Shown here: in pieces, positions 15,883 through 23,921 of the stretch
How the letters are laid out: each line of letters begins with the position of its first letter
Numbering within the stretch: the stretch's first letter is position 1
Assembly (NCBI RefSeq): GCF_014534655.1
Contig: NZ_JACVVD010000003.1
Location: 744,001-808,000 of the forward strand
Origin: Paenibacillus sedimenti
Lineage (GTDB): Bacteria > Bacillota > Bacilli > Paenibacillales > NBRC-103111
Reading direction: 5' to 3'
Length of the DNA: 64,000 bases
Translations under genes and position numbers: made by a program
Notes under the pieces: generated by a model
Told to the model about the DNA's origin: nothing
Database searches by the model: none
Seen by the model: the letters and a program-made list of their open reading frames with translations, nothing else

Positions 15883-18357
15883 TCATTCACACAAACTGAT
15901 TTCTACGATTGTCCGCGCACGGGAGTCAATGCGGAAGGTTTTAAATTCAAATCCATTTAGTTGGACTCCTGCGCGAATGCCATAGGATGGGATCGAAAGG
16001 ACCGTAGTTCTGGAATGGCCGGTCGGTTCGAACAATCGTACGATGTATCCTTCTCCCTTTTCTTCCTTTTTGCATGCGCTAAGTTGCACAGCTTCGTCCT
16101 CTAGTTCAAGAAATGCTCCCCGCTTTTCCCCGTCGCCTGATGGAAAGAAAGATAACGCATAGGGCCTTTCATTATGGATGGTAGCCTCACGGTCCACCAT
16201 GGTTTGCCGCTGCTCAAGCTCCCCGGCATTCAGCCAAAAAGCATAACATCGTTCCCCTTGGTCTATACGCGGAAGGAAACGGTCCTGTACAAGAATGGGA
16301 CGGTCATGAATCGGATGCGCGCAATACCCCGCTCCCCGCAGCAGAGACAAGCGAATCTCGCCCTCTTGATAATCGGAGCCGTAAATGCCGTTATTGATGC
16401 AGGTTATGGCCTGCTTCCTCTCCGCCGAATCTACGGCAACCCATTTTTGCGCTACCGTTTCATCGCCGTTGCCAGCCAGCTCGCTGATGCCAAAGGCCGT
16501 TTGTCCGCGATATTTTCCATCCTCAAAGGAAGTCGGAACCGAGAGCTTGAGCATCTTGTCTTTTTCATTCCAATAGACTCGCACCTGCACTTCGATCTCC
16601 GTTCCTTTTTTCGGCAGCTTGTAGGTTTGGCAAATGAAGGAATGGTTGTACTGGAGTACAGCTTCTATGACCGTCCTGACTTCCCCATCTTCAATAACGC
16701 GAACAGAAGGCAGCAGCGCTTTCTTTACCCCCGAAAAATCGCTTCCGGCCCCTGGGTCCATTAATGTAAATTTACCGATAACTTGAGGAAAAGCATAAAC
16801 ATCCATCCGCCAAGGATCCTCATTATCCTGGATCACCAGCGGGGCAAAGGCACCCGTTTTCAGATACGAAACGCCGCGTACCGTATACTCGTCCATAAGT
16901 CCGGTACGCGTATTAATCCTGATAAGCAGATCATCGGTTTGGAACGTATAGAACCCATTCTGCGCCTTGAGCTCCGGAGCCGGCTTTCGCTCCAGCATCT
17001 CAATCCGGCAATCGAAACGATTCATTGAAGAAGGAGCAAGCTCCGCTTCAAACACGACTCTTTTGCGCCAATCCAGATTGAGGTTGCTCATCTCTTTCTC
17101 GGGCTGAGAAAGCAGCTTTCTTCCGTCTTGAACCACGACCGGCAGCGAAAACTCTTCCTTCCAGTTCTGATCCTCGAGCATAAATTCGCATTCAAACACT
17201 CCCTTGACCGGGAAAGGATGCGGGTTATATACGAGTACAGGATATTCTTGAAGAGCGGCTTTCGGCTGGCCTGCTGCAAGCGCGAAGAATGCGCGGGCCT
17301 TCAATCGCGCCGCAATTTCGAGGCCGTGGTCCATCATGCGCAGAGACGCTTCTTCTGCCGTTTGTACGGAGGAGCCGGGTAAAATGTCATGAAACTGGGC
17401 TGTCATCAAATCGCACATAGCCTCATGCATCTCAGCTGTTGGATAAGCAATCAATCCCTGTAGAGCTGCTGCGGAAAGCATCTTTTCAGTCAAGTACAGC
17501 TCGTTCTCCATTTGGCGGTGTTTTTGCTTAATACGGATCATAGAAGTGTAACAGCCGACAAACCGCGGAATCAGATCGCCTTCAAAGCGTGGAAGCGCTT
17601 TGGTTTGCTTCAAATCTCGAAAGTACTGTTCCGGTGTGGAATGAACGATTTCATATTGTTCCGACTGTTCCATCAGCTCGGCAATCCGCGAAAGATCAAT
17701 GCGGGACGGTCCTCCTCCATGATTGCCGACTCCCCATAATATGAATCCCGCCCTCTCATCCGTATCCGCATTCGCGTCCAGCCATTGTTTGATCTTCTCA
17801 TGCGCTTTGCCCAGCAGCGTATTATATCCGCCGCTTACCTTGTGGGCCATTACTTCGCTGCCATTAAAGCCGCTCCAAATAAAATCCTGAGCAGGCAGCC
17901 CTTTCATTTCGTCGGGACGCATGAAAATGTATGAATCGTAACCGGCTTGCTGCAAGATCTGAACGAGCCCTTTCGTATGGCCAAATGAGTCAAAATTAAT
18001 CGCCGTCGTTGGCTCAGCACCGAATTTTTCACGGAAATAAACTTTTCCAAGCAAAATTTGCCTTACGAACGATTCGCCTGACAGCATATTGCAATCCGGT
18101 TGCAGATACCATCCGCCCATAATGTGCCATTTTCCCTGTCTAACCAGTCTTTGTATGCGCTCAAACAAAACAGGCTCGTATTCCTCAATCCATTTGTAGA
18201 GAATGGCCTCGTTGTGATTAAAAACATAGCCTTCATATTCCTCACAAAAATCGGCTGCTGCGCGAAACGTCGATACGGCTGCTGCTGCCCCTTCTTCCCA
18301 TTCCCACTGCCATACCGGATCTAAATGCGCGTTGCTTAGCAAATGAAGTTTTTTCAC
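15883..18357 (-). CDS. GH38 alpha-mannosidase
   Basis: An 824-residue zinc-dependent alpha-mannosidase of family GH38, cytoplasmic (no signal peptide). The N-terminal domain shows the metal and substrate motif NAHLDPVWQWEW (His11, Asp13) and the nucleophile region INFDSFGHTKG (Asp123). VGNHGGGPSR, near residue 211, supplies further active-site residues. The C-terminal half is the family beta domain. It starts at a GTG with GGAGG 6 nt upstream. It is the last gene of the operon beginning with the binding protein at 23753, directly after the kinase gene (15 nt). In a xanthan scheme it would free the inner alpha-1,3-linked mannose from the glucan backbone after GH88 action. Confidence 0.92.
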   Translation of the reverse strand: MKKLHLLSNAHLDPVWQWEWEEGAAAAVSTFRAAADFCEEYEGYVFNHNEAILYKWIEEYEPVLFERIQRLVRQGKWHIMGGWYLQPDCNMLSGESFVRQILLGKVYFREKFGAEPTTAINFDSFGHTKGLVQILQQAGYDSYIFMRPDEMKGLPAQDFIWSGFNGSEVMAHKVSGGYNTLLGKAHEKIKQWLDANADTDERAGFILWGVGNHGGGPSRIDLSRIAELMEQSEQYEIVHSTPEQYFRDLKQTKALPRFEGDLIPRFVGCYTSMIRIKQKHRQMENELYLTEKMLSAAALQGLIAYPTAEMHEAMCDLMTAQFHDILPGSSVQTAEEASLRMMDHGLEIAARLKARAFFALAAGQPKAALQEYPVLVYNPHPFPVKGVFECEFMLEDQNWKEEFSLPVVVQDGRKLLSQPEKEMSNLNLDWRKRVVFEAELAPSSMNRFDCRIEMLERKPAPELKAQNGFYTFQTDDLLIRINTRTGLMDEYTVRGVSYLKTGAFAPLVIQDNEDPWRMDVYAFPQVIGKFTLMDPGAGSDFSGVKKALLPSVRVIEDGEVRTVIEAVLQYNHSFICQTYKLPKKGTEIEVQVRVYWNEKDKMLKLSVPTSFEDGKYRGQTAFGISELAGNGDETVAQKWVAVDSAERKQAITCINNGIYGSDYQEGEIRLSLLRGAGYCAHPIHDRPILVQDRFLPRIDQGERCYAFWLNAGELEQRQTMVDREATIHNERPYALSFFPSGDGEKRGAFLELEDEAVQLSACKKEEKGEGYIVRLFEPTGHSRTTVLSIPSYGIRAGVQLNGFEFKTFRIDSRARTIVEISLCE

Positions 18358-18372
18358 GTTATTCCTCCATTA

Positions 18373-20130
18373 TTATTTGGTATCCATGACTGGAATTCTA
18401 ACGACAACCTGAAACCCGCCTAACTTCCCCCTGGAAATAAACAAACCGCTATCCTCGCCATACCGGATAACCAGTCGCCTGTGAACATTGATAATCCCTG
18501 TCGTCTCTTCACCAGGTCCGACATTACGCAGTTTTTTCTCCAAATTTACGATTGCTTCATCTGATAGCTGGGTTCCATTATCTTCGATTGCAACTTCAAA
18601 GAAACCATCTATTTGCGCAAAATGGATACGTAATATTCCTTTATCAACTTTCTCTTCCAATCCATGTTTGTATGCATTCTCAATGATCGGCTGCAAAATC
18701 AATCTTGGAACCGTTAATCGTTCCGCAATCTCAGGTACAAGAGATATATGGGTTTGCATTCTATGTTTGAATCGAATATTTTGAATAGCCACATAATTGA
18801 TAGCGTGTTTAATTTCGATGGATAAAGGCACTTCTTCAACGGCATCTCGCGTAATGTACTGGAAATATTCACCCAAATACTTGATAAATTGCATGACGGA
18901 CTGATCATCATCTTTATTCTTGACCATGTAATACAACGAGAAATAACTATTATAAAGAAAGTGCGGGTTAATCTGCGATTGCAGCTGTTTGAGTTCGGAT
19001 AACCTCAGCCGATATTTTTGCTCGAATACCTCTTGAACCAACCGTTTCACTTGATGAACCATTTCATTAAAACGCATATATAAATAAGAAAATTCATCAC
19101 TGCTTGAATGGGTAACCTTTACTTCCAGGTCTCCCTGCTCTACCTTCCGAAAGGCTTGAATCAGTCTCTTTAACGGAAAATGAATCTCTCGATATAATCG
19201 ATAGGAGAAAAGCAGGATGATCAGAGCAGTCAGCACCGTGATATACCATATCCATTGTTTATATTTCTTCAGCGGTCCTAGAAATTGTTTTTCCGGAATC
19301 ATCACAGCTAATGAGATGCCGATGTCTGAAGATTTTTCTACAAACGCGATATAATTCGTTCCATCAACACGAACCGTTTGCATATATGGATTTGAACTCG
19401 TATCCGTCTTCGCCTTCATTTCACCAAATATTTTCGTGGTTATCGGATTATTCGGATCACTGGAAAGTGACCATTCGTTTCCTTCCCCTATCAAGAGCGC
19501 TTCATCTTCCAAACCATCCGTCAGCTGCATAAGTACCCGTTGAAACTCCTTTTGCGAAACTTCTAGCGAAATAACAAATTGGGGTTCTTTCTTGTCTATT
19601 CCATTAGGCCTTTCCGGATAAGAGAAATTGAGATACATGTTATCCTTCCATATCACAAAAGGAGCATCGTTGCGGCTTGATATATGGCGTAACGGTACAT
19701 ATTCGGCAGACAACTCATCCAGAATTTCTTTGTTGGTTATGGTTCTTTTCAGAAGAGGAATATGCAGCAATGTGTTCTCAATAAAACTGCTTGAGCCTTT
19801 GAGCAAATCCAACCGCTGCTCCAGCCTCAAGAACGCCTCACGTTTGGCATTCGCGTCTATCAAATCTCCTTGCAGGGCTAACAACAGCAAGTCTTCGTCT
19901 AAAATAAAATTTTGCTCAGACTTCATCACACGCAAAATTTCAGCCTCAATTAAACCCATATAGAAATGCACCTTGGATAAGGTCGCCGATGATATCTCCT
20001 TTTTCACATTCTCGGAGCTGGCTTGATTCATATAGAGGCTCAATAGATTTAGGGGTAACAGAACCACTAAAAAAGTTACGACCAGCTTCGGGTAAATCCG
20101 CATATGACGAAAGCCCCATCGTTTTAACAT
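18373..20130 (-). CDS. YesM-type sensor histidine kinase (no adjacent regulator)
   Basis: A 585-residue membrane kinase. Transmembrane helices lie at about 14-33 and 293-310 and enclose an extracellular sensor. A HAMP domain (about 312-365) follows, then the His-kinase domain with phospho-acceptor His390 (QINPHFLYNSY) and an ATPase domain (LQPIIENAYKHGLE and IEDNG). The ATG has GGAGG 7 nt upstream. It sits between the importer permease and GH38 genes, where the parallel operon at 51482-58050 carries kinase plus regulator; here the regulator is missing. The orphan YesN protein at 3941-5575 is the probable partner. Confidence 0.92.
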   Translation of the reverse strand: MLKRWGFRHMRIYPKLVVTFLVVLLPLNLLSLYMNQASSENVKKEISSATLSKVHFYMGLIEAEILRVMKSEQNFILDEDLLLLALQGDLIDANAKREAFLRLEQRLDLLKGSSSFIENTLLHIPLLKRTITNKEILDELSAEYVPLRHISSRNDAPFVIWKDNMYLNFSYPERPNGIDKKEPQFVISLEVSQKEFQRVLMQLTDGLEDEALLIGEGNEWSLSSDPNNPITTKIFGEMKAKTDTSSNPYMQTVRVDGTNYIAFVEKSSDIGISLAVMIPEKQFLGPLKKYKQWIWYITVLTALIILLFSYRLYREIHFPLKRLIQAFRKVEQGDLEVKVTHSSSDEFSYLYMRFNEMVHQVKRLVQEVFEQKYRLRLSELKQLQSQINPHFLYNSYFSLYYMVKNKDDDQSVMQFIKYLGEYFQYITRDAVEEVPLSIEIKHAINYVAIQNIRFKHRMQTHISLVPEIAERLTVPRLILQPIIENAYKHGLEEKVDKGILRIHFAQIDGFFEVAIEDNGTQLSDEAIVNLEKKLRNVGPGEETTGIINVHRRLVIRYGEDSGLFISRGKLGGFQVVVRIPVMDTK

Positions 20131-20183
20131 CCGTTAACCTCCGCATATAATCTTCTCCAAATGTAACACAGAGGCGGCCCTAT

Positions 20184-21068
20184 CTACTCCTTCACACTGC
20201 CGAGTACCAGTCCTGTCAGAAAATACCTCTGCAAGAAAGGGTATACCATCAAGATCGGAAGCAATCCGAGAAATATTTGTGCGGCTTTCGCGGTCCTGTC
20301 GTTGATTTCAGCCAGATCGTTCAAATCCACTTGGGCATTTGCAAGCAAATTCTGATTGATGACTACCGTTTGCAAATAGGTGGAAAGCGGATATTGCGCT
20401 TGCGAATTCATATAAATCAAACCGTCAAACCAACTATTCCAATGGGTCACAATCGTGAATAAACCAACTGTTGCAATAGCAGGGAGAGATAGCGGCACAA
20501 TAATTCTCCACAAAACCTTCCAATACCCGGCTCCGTCCATGAATGCCGATTCTTCCAGTTCTTTGGGTAACCCGCGAAAAAAATTCAATAGCAAAATCAT
20601 ATTAAAGACAGGAACCGCTTCGGGCAATATTAATGCCCATATGCTTCCAAGCAGCCCGGTTTCCTTGACGGTAAGATAGGTTGGAATTAAGCCGCCGTGA
20701 AACAAGATCGTCATGACGAAAAGCCACGCATAGAAGGTGCGATAGCGGAAAGAAGTTGTCTCCTTGGATAAAGGATATGCGATAAGCAATGATAAAAGCA
20801 TATTCAAAACCGTCCCAAGCGCAACACGTTGGGCGGAGACCAGCATGGATTGGAGAAACTCCGGCTTATTAAGGATATACTTATAAGATCTCCATGTGAA
20901 ATCTACCGGCCACAATTTAACAAGTCCAACATCAACGGCGCTGCTTGAACTAAGTGAAATCGCAAAGACGTGAATGATCGGCAATAAGCAGATGATGGAA
21001 AGAAGGATTAGGAATGTATAGTTGGCCGCCAAAAACAATCTTCTGCTCAGGGAAACATGATGTGGCAT
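20184..21068 (-). CDS. Sugar ABC importer permease, LplC/MalG type (importer 1)
   Basis: A 294-residue inner-membrane permease with about six helices. It has the EAA-loop motif ELEESAFMDGAGYWKVLWRIIVPLS and the typical C-terminal GLVLGSVKE. The ATG at 21068 is preceded at 10 nt by AGAAAGG; a GTG at 21080 lacks a ribosome site. It pairs with the LplB-type permease just upstream. No ATPase gene is present, as is usual for these operons, which share an MsmX-type ATPase encoded elsewhere. Confidence 0.92.
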   Translation of the reverse strand: MPHHVSLSRRLFLAANYTFLILLSIICLLPIIHVFAISLSSSSAVDVGLVKLWPVDFTWRSYKYILNKPEFLQSMLVSAQRVALGTVLNMLLSLLIAYPLSKETTSFRYRTFYAWLFVMTILFHGGLIPTYLTVKETGLLGSIWALILPEAVPVFNMILLLNFFRGLPKELEESAFMDGAGYWKVLWRIIVPLSLPAIATVGLFTIVTHWNSWFDGLIYMNSQAQYPLSTYLQTVVINQNLLANAQVDLNDLAEINDRTAKAAQIFLGLLPILMVYPFLQRYFLTGLVLGSVKE

Positions 21069-21086
21069 ATAGGTGCTCACCTTTCT

Positions 21087-21992
21087 TTAAAAAATCCGAT
21101 AATTGGCAAATCGATACGCTAACCAGTAAGAAACTGAAATAAATAAGAATGACACGACAGATTTAAACAGCCCTATTGCCGTTGCAACCCCAAATTGCGC
21201 ATCAAGCAAGCCAAGACGATAAACTAACGTGTCAATAATATCGCCGCTATCATATACAGACGGACTATACAAATTAAACACCTGGTCGAAGCCGGCATTT
21301 AATATATTTCCCATACTTAAAGTTGCCATAAGAATAATGATGGGCATCATCCCGGGCAAAGTAATATGCCAGGTTTGCTTCCATCGGTTGGCGCCGTCCA
21401 TAACCGCAGCTTCGTAAAGCGAAGGATTAATGCTGGTGAGGGCGGCCAAATAAACAATGGTACTAAAACCGAATTCCTTCCACTGATGAGAAATAACAAG
21501 AACGAATGGAAACCAGCGGTTATCTCCCAAAAAGAAGATGGGCTTCCATCCAAACCAGGCAATCAATTGATTGACAATGCCGTTTGAAGGCGAGAGAATA
21601 TCAACAAGAATGCCGCCGAGAATAACCCAGGATAAGAAATGCGGCAAATAAATGAGCGTTTGAACCCCTCTCTTCACAAACTTGGTTCTAAGCTCGTTAA
21701 GAAGCAAGGAAATGACGATAGGTACTATCAATCCGATCACGATTTTCATAAAAGCGATATAAATGGTATTCCATAGAACCTGAAACGTATCCGGCATATC
21801 CATGACATACTTAAAGTTTCCTAAACCTATCCATTTAGATCCTGTAATCCCCAATGCAGGGATATACTTTTGAAAGGCAATGGCAATTCCTAACATAGGA
21901 ATATATTGATAAATGATAACCAATACAAGTCCAGGTAAAATCATCAAATGTAACGGAAGCTCCCGTAACCATCCCCGTTTTGCTTGCATCAT
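21087..21992 (-). CDS. Sugar ABC importer permease, LplB type (importer 1)
   Basis: A permease of about 301 residues with six predicted helices and the EAA loop SLYEAAVMDGANRWKQTWHI. The reading frame extends upstream to 22061, but the start MMQAKRGWLRELPLHLMILPG at 21992 or 21989, with GGTGG a few bases upstream, gives the usual family length. It lies between the binding-protein gene and the second permease. With them it should import oligosaccharides released outside by the PL8 and GH5 enzymes. Confidence 0.9.
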   Translation of the reverse strand: MMQAKRGWLRELPLHLMILPGLVLVIIYQYIPMLGIAIAFQKYIPALGITGSKWIGLGNFKYVMDMPDTFQVLWNTIYIAFMKIVIGLIVPIVISLLLNELRTKFVKRGVQTLIYLPHFLSWVILGGILVDILSPSNGIVNQLIAWFGWKPIFFLGDNRWFPFVLVISHQWKEFGFSTIVYLAALTSINPSLYEAAVMDGANRWKQTWHITLPGMMPIIILMATLSMGNILNAGFDQVFNLYSPSVYDSGDIIDTLVYRLGLLDAQFGVATAIGLFKSVVSFLFISVSYWLAYRFANYRIF

Positions 21993-22076
21993 ACAACCCA
22001 CCCATCCGAAATTCCTCGTATAGAAGTATGAAGAGGAGAAGGTATCCACCCGCTCCCCCATCTAATCCATGCAGCA

Positions 22077-23753
22077 TTATTGTTTCATTTTCCAATCATT
22101 CACTTCTTTGATGATGGCCTCTCCGCCCAGCTTCTTCCAGTTATCCACAAAGGTATTAAATTCATCGATAGAGGACGTACCCATGATGATTTTCGTGAAC
22201 GTCTCCTGCTGCAGTTTATCCAAACTGCTCTGTTTTTCTGCCATCGTCGGTGTAGCCGCTCCATAGAATTCAGTTTTCATAAATAGTTTGTTATTGTCAT
22301 AGTAATCGGTGATACCGAATGAACCAGTCGGTCCGAATACCCGCTCCATATTCCACCACTTGGAGTCGCCGCCTCTAAAGAGGAGAATTCGGTCGTAACT
22401 CAACTTCTCATCCGGCTTCAGCTTGGAAGGATCATTTTTTTCAAGGGCTTCTTTAATATGGCGATATGCGTTTACATTCTTATAGACATCAGCTGCAAAG
22501 GCATACCTGTATTTAAAGATTTCGATGCCATCGTCGCCCTTGCTGTAGGTCTTTAAATCTGCTGTCTTTCCATCGATTTTTTCAGTTGTGAAATTAATCA
22601 GCTTGATCAAGGCTTCAGGGTTTTTTACCCCTTTCTTTACGACTACATAGTTTGAGATGTTTGATAGTAATTGCCCATTCGCCGGCTTGCCGTCAATGGA
22701 AGGAATTGGGAAACTCTTCCAATCCATATTCGGATCTTTGTCTTTACCGGATTGAAGAGGAACAATTGGAGCAGCAGGGCCGCTGAAAAAGATGCCGAAT
22801 TTGCCGGCCGCAATATCCTGACTGACTTTTCCAAAGTCCTTGACGCCGAATTCCGGATCCATCTGTCCGCTCTTATACATTTGCTGCATCCTGGCTAACG
22901 CATTTTTCATCTCCGGTTGAATATGGCCAGGCGCTAATTTCCCCGTACTGTCTTTGATCCACATCTTCTGCGTATAAGCATGGAAGGCATTCGCAATTCC
23001 CTCAAAGTAGTCAAAGTCTTTCGTAATCGGCAGCCCGTAGGTATCGTTCTTTCCATTGCCGTCCGGGTCCTTAGTCGCAAAAGCTTCGGCAATTTTAAAT
23101 ACGTCATCCATCGTTTTCGGTTCGGGCAGATTCAGCTTTTTGAGCCAATCCATACGTACAAAAAGAATAGGTGCTCCATCCGGCAAGCTCCTAAGCTGCG
23201 GGATCGCGAGCAGCTTTCCGCCGAACGTTGCCGATTTAAGAGCAGTTCCGCCGTCGGCTTCATAATATTGTTTGGCAAGCGGCGAGATGTAGTCCGCATA
23301 AGATTTGGTCAAATCCTCCAGTTGATTGGCTTCAACCAACTGTTTCAACTGAACGGCGTTGACTTGAAACGTATCGGGCAGATCACCCGAAGCGATCGAC
23401 AGGTTCAATTTCTGGTCGTATTGCGGCTGTGTACCGGTCACTGTCCAGATATTCTTTAATTTAATGCCAAGTTCTTTTTCATAACCTTTTGTCCAAGGGT
23501 TGTTGTCTATCGAATCGCCTTCCCGGAATTTAAAGTTTGAATCGACCAACCGGGCACTGGTAACTTCGATTGGCGGATCATATTTGGCTAATGGATCGGG
23601 TTTTGACGTACTAGTACTACTACTAGTGCTTGTACTTGCGCTCGAAGCTGATGGAGTTGGTGATTCCACCGGATTGTTACTTCCGCAAGCAGTTGCTGCC
23701 AACGATAAAACGGTTACAGCTGATAAGGCGAATATTTTCCGTTTGCGTTGCAT
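22077..23753 (-). CDS. LplA-type solute-binding lipoprotein (importer 1)
   Basis: A 558-residue lipoprotein. The signal sequence MQRKRKIFALSAVTVLSLAATAC ends in a lipobox with Cys23, followed by a Ser/Thr/Pro linker (residues about 30-50). The body is a large type-1 solute-binding fold of the LplA subgroup, which is longer than MalE and binds complex oligosaccharides. GGGGG lies 7 nt before the ATG. The first gene of the operon SBP-permease-permease-kinase-GH38. Its promoter contains the 30-bp element shared with the GH78 operon. Confidence 0.92.
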   Translation of the reverse strand: MQRKRKIFALSAVTVLSLAATACGSNNPVESPTPSASSASTSTSSSTSTSKPDPLAKYDPPIEVTSARLVDSNFKFREGDSIDNNPWTKGYEKELGIKLKNIWTVTGTQPQYDQKLNLSIASGDLPDTFQVNAVQLKQLVEANQLEDLTKSYADYISPLAKQYYEADGGTALKSATFGGKLLAIPQLRSLPDGAPILFVRMDWLKKLNLPEPKTMDDVFKIAEAFATKDPDGNGKNDTYGLPITKDFDYFEGIANAFHAYTQKMWIKDSTGKLAPGHIQPEMKNALARMQQMYKSGQMDPEFGVKDFGKVSQDIAAGKFGIFFSGPAAPIVPLQSGKDKDPNMDWKSFPIPSIDGKPANGQLLSNISNYVVVKKGVKNPEALIKLINFTTEKIDGKTADLKTYSKGDDGIEIFKYRYAFAADVYKNVNAYRHIKEALEKNDPSKLKPDEKLSYDRILLFRGGDSKWWNMERVFGPTGSFGITDYYDNNKLFMKTEFYGAATPTMAEKQSSLDKLQQETFTKIIMGTSSIDEFNTFVDNWKKLGGEAIIKEVNDWKMKQ

Positions 23754-23805
23754 TCGAAGTCCCCCTTTTAATTGATAAGCATGTTATTCTGCTGTTGATA
23801 TTATT

Positions 23806-23861
23806 AGTATAGGACCCCCTCGTTTACTTATCTATCAGACTCTTTTTACTTGGATTGACTT
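23806..23861 (-). promoter_or_regulatory. Promoter with shared 30-bp element, importer 1
   Basis: Minus-strand TATACT (23811-23806) lies 20 nt downstream of an element at 23832-23861 that is 25/30 identical to 9944-9973, including CTATCAGA, TACTTG and ATTGA. The conserved spacing to the -10 on both copies argues for a real operator. Its AraC-type binder is unproven. Confidence 0.62.
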
Positions 23862-23887
23862 CATTTTACCCTTTCATGAATGAACAA

Positions 23888-23911
23888 GGCAGCGACCGTA
23901 TGACCGCTGCC
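23888..23911 (-). terminator. Likely terminator after PL8 gene
   Basis: GGCAGCG / CGCTGCC with a 10-nt loop, 11 nt past the PL8 stop. The minus-strand tail TTGTTCATTC is only moderately T-rich. Confidence 0.5.
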
Positions 23912-23921
23912 AAGATGTTTC

